Assembly: GCF_023856365.1 (NCBI RefSeq)
Contig: NC_064539.1
Span: 31,718,482-31,782,481 of the forward strand
Length of the DNA stretch: 64,000 bases
Source of the DNA: Brienomyrus brachyistius
Taxonomy: Eukaryota > Chordata > Actinopteri > Osteoglossiformes > Mormyridae
Direction of reading: 5' to 3'
Below, piece by piece: positions 59,306-64,000 of this stretch. Position 1 is the first letter of the stretch, and each line of letters starts with the position of its first letter. The position numbers were made by a program, and so were the translations under genes. The notes below the pieces were generated by a model. The model did not search any database. It saw only the letters and a program-made list of their open reading frames with translations, and was not told where the DNA came from.

Positions 59306-60740
59306 GCGAGCGCACACACACACACACGAGAACTACATACTCAAGACAGTCGGAAACCCAGAGAAGCAGAAGGAGTAGAGACCCTCCACCCATGTGGGGG
59401 GGGGCAGCTGAGCAAGCAAGCATGTGCAGGGACACCCGGAGCAGCCTGGAGGGAATATGGCCTGAGTAACACCAAGCCAAGGGGCATCACAGATCAAATG
59501 GAAGTCAGCCTGAGGAATTGTCGGCCTCTATTTGTTCACGTCTAACTTGCAGTGGGGGTGGGGGGCAGGGGGGCAAGGCTAATTAGGGGAGTTGAGTGGC
59601 TTTGAACCAGAGAACAAATGCTGATCAAATGGAGAAGAGCATCACATTCGGGGCTGAGGGACTGGAAGGAGCTGCCTCATTGAACCAGAGCTATAAGCGG
59701 CGTCTAAATCTGTGTGTGTGTGGGGGGGGGGGGAAGGGGGGGCAGGACACCTTATTCTTTGATGGATCAATGCCTGAAAGATCAAGGATGAAAGACTTAG
59801 AGCAATCACTCAAACTTATGCACAGCCTCATACTCACACGCACTCACAATGCACACTCCAACTCACAAACACTTGCACACTGACACTCATACACTCTCAT
59901 GAACAACCACACTGACACACTAATACAGATACACTCACACACACACTCATGCTATGTGCACTCACACACACACAAATACACTCATGCTCAATCACATTCA
60001 AACACACTCATACTCATACAAACACTAATACACACACTTAGACACTCACACTCATGCTTATTCATACCCACACTCACTCACACGAGTTGAGGGTTCCTTT
60101 ACAAACCCAGCCAATACATAAGCAATATGTTTCCCTCACAGGCCCAAAACCAGCACCTTCACAAGTCAGGGAGCGCAAGAGACACATGAAGTACACAGAA
60201 TATTGTCATGTCAAGCATGAGCAAATCAACACATTCACGCATAAAACCAGGCAGAGAGCCCTGGGCAGTCTGGGCTTAACGGACCAGAACCTGGGGTCTG
60301 TATCACAAAGCTGGTTCAGCAAAGTCAGGCTTCAAAGAGATGTTTCTGTCTGTCTTGACTAAACCAAACAAATGCAATTCGAGATAAATGGTATTAGGAC
60401 ACTGACTCTCAGCAATCTATGTCAAACTAGCTTTTCTAACTGAAACCAAGATTACTCCCTGAGCACATAAAAGCATGTTGCGTGTGCAAAGACCAGCCAA
60501 TCACGTAATCACGTAAGCATGGACTGCAACAGGGCAAGCTGGCAGCAGACAGCTGATGGATCAAATGCATATGTATACAGGAGTTTGTGTTAAAAGAACA
60601 GCAATGTTTGTCTTAATTTCCACATATGCTTTGTGGTCTTTGTAATTATTCTTAGTCATTTTATTCATATTCATAATCACATTTTTATTATTCAATGTTA
60701 AACTTGTCACCCTTCAAAACCCATTCAATATTATCATCCA

Positions 60741-60779
<39 letters not shown>

Positions 60780-63700
60780 ACAAAGATGCTGACATTGTCA
60801 TTATTCAAAGGGAAAAAGGTAGAATAAGTAGACTAATAACTATAAAACTAAATGAGACAGACATATCCAGCAAAGTGGTTTTAGTAATGGCCTCTGTGGG
60901 ACAATGCACACTACATGATATCCAGATTATGTGTTCCTATATTTATAACTACATTCACCATTCAAGTGGCTGTAAGGGAGCAACCCACTTGAACGTGAGT
61001 GCACATGAAAATATTAGGATATTACTTTATGGGCAAATATTAATCAACATGGAAAACCAAGTGGTGTGCAAGAGTTGCTATAAACACAAAATGCTGAATT
61101 GATATCTCGTTACAGCAGAGGCTGCCTCTCTTCATAGATATTAACAAGATGTAGCACATATAGCAAAAAACAATTGGTGTGCATCTCTGCCTGTGGACAT
61201 CAAAAGTGTGTGATCAAAAACTGCCAGGCTGGTTTGTTGAAATATATTACAGCCATAAGACTAAATATTAAATATACAGCTAACTTTACCTCAATTACAG
61301 CATTGTCATGGACAAGCCATTTCCAGAATTTGGGAAAGCCCATTAGTTATGTCAGGGACTATACAGACTTTTTCCTCTTTGATTCGTCCAAGCACTGTTT
61401 GTGATCTGTGATTCAGAAACATAACCTGCTCTGAAGTCTGGCGTGCAGCATGAAGTACCGTAGTGATGTGTCTCGCTATGAAGAGAACCGGCTTTGTGAT
61501 ATTAAAGAGCCAGAGTTACTGCTACTCAGTCTCAAAGTTATCCGATTAAGCAAGGAATCTGACTTTGTGATACAGGCCCCTGGAAAGAATAAATGTTAAA
61601 GCTGGGTTTAGTGGACCAGAACCATGTGAGTACGCAGGGAAAGTTGGGTTTAGTGGACCAGAACCAGGCAGGTACCCAGGGAAGATTGGGTTTACTGGAC
61701 CAGAACCATGCAATAACCCAGGAAAGGTTGGGTTTACTGGACCAGAACCAGGCAGGAACCCAGGAAAGGTTGGGTTTAGTGGACCAGAACCATACGAGAA
61801 CCCAGGAAAGGTTGGGCTTAGTGGACCAGAACCAGACGACAACCCAGGAAAGTTCGGTTTAGTAGACCAGAACCATGCAGGAACCCAGGGAAGGCTGGGT
61901 TTAGTGGACGAGAACCAGGTGAGAACCCAGGGAAAGTTGGGTTTAGTGGACGAGAACCAGGCGACAACCCAGGAAGGCTGGGTTTAGTGGACCAGAACCA
62001 TGCAAGAACCCAGGGAAGGCTGGGTTTAGTGGACCAGAACCAGGTGAGAACCCAGGGAAAGTTGGGTTTAAATTATGGCGCAACACCACAATCTAGATCA
62101 CAACACAACCTTCAAGAGCCCATATCCACACACAGTGTGCAGAAAACAGATGGTTAGATGGCCTCAGTCATTAGGAGAGGAGGTGTTAAGGTGAGCTGTG
62201 ACTGGTGGCAGGCACAGCACGTAACAGGCTCCTATACGCCCCTGTGGGAGTTAGTGGTGGGGCTAGGATGGGTACTCACGGGACGGGGGTCTCGCTGGAG
62301 CCTGGGAGGAGGGGGCCGTGGGGGTGGCACTCGTGCAGGCTGCACCAGAGACACACCCAGCAGTCAGACGGTCAGGGAGGGGATGGTCCGAAATGGTCAC
62401 ACACACACAGCTCTTAGACACACAATCCACTTCACAAGGTGACCCATCACATCTGAAGCACAGAACCACTGCCTGTTCATGGCCTTCAAGAAGCCATGCT
62501 GTGAAAGCTGCCATGAAACCAGAAGCGGCTTCCCCATGAGCTGCAGAATCACGTTCATCATCATGAGAGTGTCCTACCGAATGAACAGAGTAGGGTACCG
62601 GACTGTATTACAACTCAGATTTCAGTGCCCCTAAAATGCCTGAGTTGATTGAAATATTTGCCCTAGGATCAGAACACGAAAATGTGAAGCCTCTTATTTT
62701 CAACAACATACACAGAACTACAGCAACTGCCGTGCAAATATGCAATAACCAGCCTCTAACGTCTAACCACCTGGCCATTTAAGCTGAACCCTAAACACCA
62801 ACCAAAACCACATGCATAGCCCAAAGTCTATGACAGAGCCTAACCACGACCAATGAACTGATCTGCATTGAAATGGCAATGGCCAGAGGGAAGCCCAGCA
62901 AAGACTGACGCATTTTAGGAAAAAATGCAAAGTCAACATGGATGGATGGACAGTCTGGGCCTTTCAGCTATACCACACGAACCCCTCGGCTTTTGTGTCA
63001 TGAGCGGATCAACAAGTGGTCGTCAGGCCAACCAATCGCCCCTTATGTTTCTATGGATACCGGAGCAGGCTAATGTTGCTAAGCGCCACCTTCCCATGAA
63101 CATTTAGTCCCCTTCAGGAAAACATTTTCATCGTTTTCTCGCTGAAGACCTCAGCTAATGAGGAGGGCATGGGGAGAGGCTGGCGGTACCAACTTAATAA
63201 ACTCCTTCTTCATCACTTTCAGCATGTCGGCGAAGAGGGGAGGGTTAGGGTTAGACCATCTCAAAGAGAAGTCCATTCCCTACACCCAGGCTTATCTTAA
63301 GGCTGGTAGCATATCACAAGTGTGGACCCACCCCCACGCCCCACCCCCACATCTGCGGACCTGCGTTCTTACCGCTTCCCCGCATCTTCAGACCCACTGC
63401 CCCCAGGTCAGCAAACCCACATTCTCATCCCACCCCTTTGGAAACACATTCTTGCTCCCCCCACATCTTCCGATCAACACTCTCATACCTTCCCCATACT
63501 TTCAACCTGCCCCCGCATCGGCAGACCCACCCTTTCACGCCACCCCTCAGACCCTGCGTCTAAAAATCCACCCCCTTGATCCAGCCCCCATGTCTGCAGA
63601 CCCATGCTCTCGCCTACCCACCCCCCCGATCTTTGAACCCTACTTGCGGCCCGTCCCTACGCACTCGCCACACACCCACATCTCACTCAAACTCAAAAGT

Positions 63701-63867
63701 CTCCCAAGCATTGCCCTGTACAGGTCCCTGCCCACCTGCCCAAAGTGCACAGTGATTGGCCGGCGCTCATCCCAGGTTCGGGACTCCTTCCGGTCAGTAG
63801 AGGGCGATACAGCTGCACGTGGCTGCAGGTCCTCAGCAGCATTGCCGTACCCATTCTCCGTCAGATC
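55635..63867 (-). CDS. dennd1a: DENND1A (connecdenn 1), C-terminal exons; 5' part beyond the right edge; frameshift in last exon
   Basis: Guanine-exchange factor for Rab35 that links to clathrin and AP-2. Minus-strand exons: 63867-63736 (..ERRPITVHFGQ), 62339-62280 (cassette, PPPRPPPPR), 58852-58770 (ARPPRPQMAKRPRSNM), 58107-57979 (cassette, RHYTVFLSEDSSGDE..FSAPFEW), 57243-56988 (PQPYRSLKDSD..SLEDLRIAK) and 56601-55635 (THPYSKLWSQGQDDMALPS, SITIPRPQGRKTPE, DLLSLLDPL, two NPF, DPFGDLLAMTK, RRRWETFD, stop). All junction phases agree, and the order matches remembered human DENND1A including the WETF end. LLSLLDP is a clathrin box, DPF an AP-2 motif, NPF an EH-domain motif. The DENN domain lies outside the window. 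In the last exon (967 bases, one over a multiple of three) the frame breaks at the G11 run 55,861-55,871; a one-base homopolymer error or a real mutation. DENND1B/C are less likely. Confidence 0.9.
56612..56862. repeat. CAGA/CACA-rich microsatellite beside the DENND1A last exon
   Basis: Repeated cagacagacagaaacacacgg (about 19-20 bases, five copies at 56,701-56,800) set in wider cagacaca-type sequence. It starts within 10 bases of the acceptor of the last exon (56,602), so on the minus strand it forms a long pyrimidine tract of tgtctgtctg type before the exon. Confidence 0.88.
57690..57905. repeat. 55-bp tandem repeat in a DENND1A intron
   Basis: About four copies of a 55-base unit with atgaaccaatcagagaagc and gggtcaaagggtgaggggcc; copies start at 57,701 and 57,756 and continue to about 57,900. 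Lies between the two DENND1A exons 57,243 and 57,979. Confidence 0.85.
58897..59328. repeat. Compound (CA)n microsatellite with GCGAGCG interruptions
   Basis: About 430 bases of (AC)n broken about nine times by caagcgagcgc or cgcgagcgc, in the intron upstream of the DENND1A exon at 58,770-58,852. The regular interruptions suggest expansion of a larger unit ((AC)n plus the interruption), not simple slippage. Open frames of Thr/His or Cys/Val repeats are artefacts. Confidence 0.95.
59815..60085. repeat. Degenerate CA-rich tract (cactcacac)
   Basis: Irregular cactcatactcacac words without a fixed period; simple-sequence DNA in the DENND1A intron. Confidence 0.7.
60286..61584. mobile_element. 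Non-autonomous DNA transposon, about 1.3 kb, in a DENND1A intron
   Basis: The left end ggtctgtatcacaaag (from 60,293) and the right end ctttgtgatacaggcc (to about 61,579) are inverted copies. cctgg flanks both ends and may be a target-site duplication. The interior is AT-rich, with a (CA)n at about 60,743-60,773 and no transposase. Its termini resemble the hairpin at 44,504-44,670. The left flank carries one unit of the 42-bp repeat that continues on the right. Confidence 0.7.
61585..62075. repeat. 42-bp minisatellite in a DENND1A intron
   Basis: About 11 copies with the core gttgggtttagtggaccaga and accaggcaggaacccaggaaa; spacing 42 for example 61,643 to 61,685. Variation is mainly in the Cat/Cag triplets and gcaggaaccc part. 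Being a multiple of three it keeps frames open on both strands, which is not a sign of coding. Confidence 0.92.
62345..63320 (-). other. dennd1a: DENND1A intron, nothing recognised
   Basis: Between the proline-rich cassette exon and the C-rich repeat near 63,325. No coding segment with family resemblance and no clear repeat were seen. Confidence 0.4.
63325..63650. repeat. Degenerate C-rich repeat, about 35-bp period
   Basis: Words such as acatctgcggacc, acatcttcagaccc, catcggcagaccc and atgtctgcagaccc, each with a nearby C run, recur roughly every 35-70 bases. An old, decayed tandem array in the DENND1A intron next to the exon at 63,736; period and limits are approximate. Confidence 0.5.
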
Positions 63868-64000
63868 CTGGAAAGTAGGAAGGCGAGTGTCACGTGACCA
63901 GGGCCAGACTGTCGGGGTTTGACTGGCACATCAGCTGGCCAATAAGAACAGCTGATATCAGGGTTGCAGAATTTTCCCCACTAATAAGACACCAGTGATG

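Noticed and set aside
58693..59480. Long Thr/His and Cys/Val open frames
   Set aside because: Translation of an interrupted (CA)n microsatellite; only the exon at 58,770-58,852 is real coding sequence here.
63236..63256. Telomere-like gagggttagggttag
   Set aside because: Only two hexamers, in a DENND1A intron; too short to be an interstitial telomere tract.

Overview
The window is vertebrate nuclear DNA, almost certainly from a ray-finned (teleost-type) fish. Its genes have short coding exons with GT-AG introns. It carries a CD22/Siglec-like immunoglobulin gene of the kind common in teleosts, Tc1-like transposon debris, tRNA-derived SINEs, a LINE fragment with FADD motif, and an extreme density of micro- and minisatellites. 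There are no bacterial features.

Layout. 140-1932 (+): the last five coding exons of SFSWAP (RS-domain splicing regulator), then a 3'UTR with an 11-bp minisatellite and AATAAA at 2519. 2.5-18.4 kb: no gene recognised; dominated by a 4-kb tandem repeat of 17/19-bp units (about 8,950-13,000). 18,388-33,204 (+): a complete ten-exon MMP17 (MT4-MMP, GPI-anchored matrix metalloproteinase). SFSWAP next to MMP17 matches the human 12q24.33 order. 36,974-43,639 (+): an eight-exon PRDM9 with KRAB box, SSXRD-like segment, zinc knuckle, PR/SET domain with the three catalytic-type tyrosines, and a 12-finger array in exact 84-bp units. 47,462-50,378 (-): a five-exon, two-Ig-domain CD22/Siglec-like receptor. 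55,635-63,867 (-): the 3' half of DENND1A (connecdenn 1), running off the right edge, with two in-phase cassette-type exons and an apparent one-base frameshift at a G11/C11 homopolymer in the last exon.

The genes do not form one pathway: RNA splicing, pericellular proteolysis, meiotic recombination, immune recognition and clathrin-linked Rab35 activation. The most interesting item is the full-domain PRDM9. Its near-identical fingers differ almost only at the DNA-contact positions, the signature of a rapidly evolving recombination-hotspot specifier. Other points of interest are the higher-order structure of the 4-kb minisatellite, a GGTAY pentamer satellite inside MMP17, and a transposon that seems to have split a 42-bp minisatellite in a DENND1A intron.

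Exon models were built by hand from splice-site consensus, phase agreement and remembered family sequences. No alignment or database search was run.
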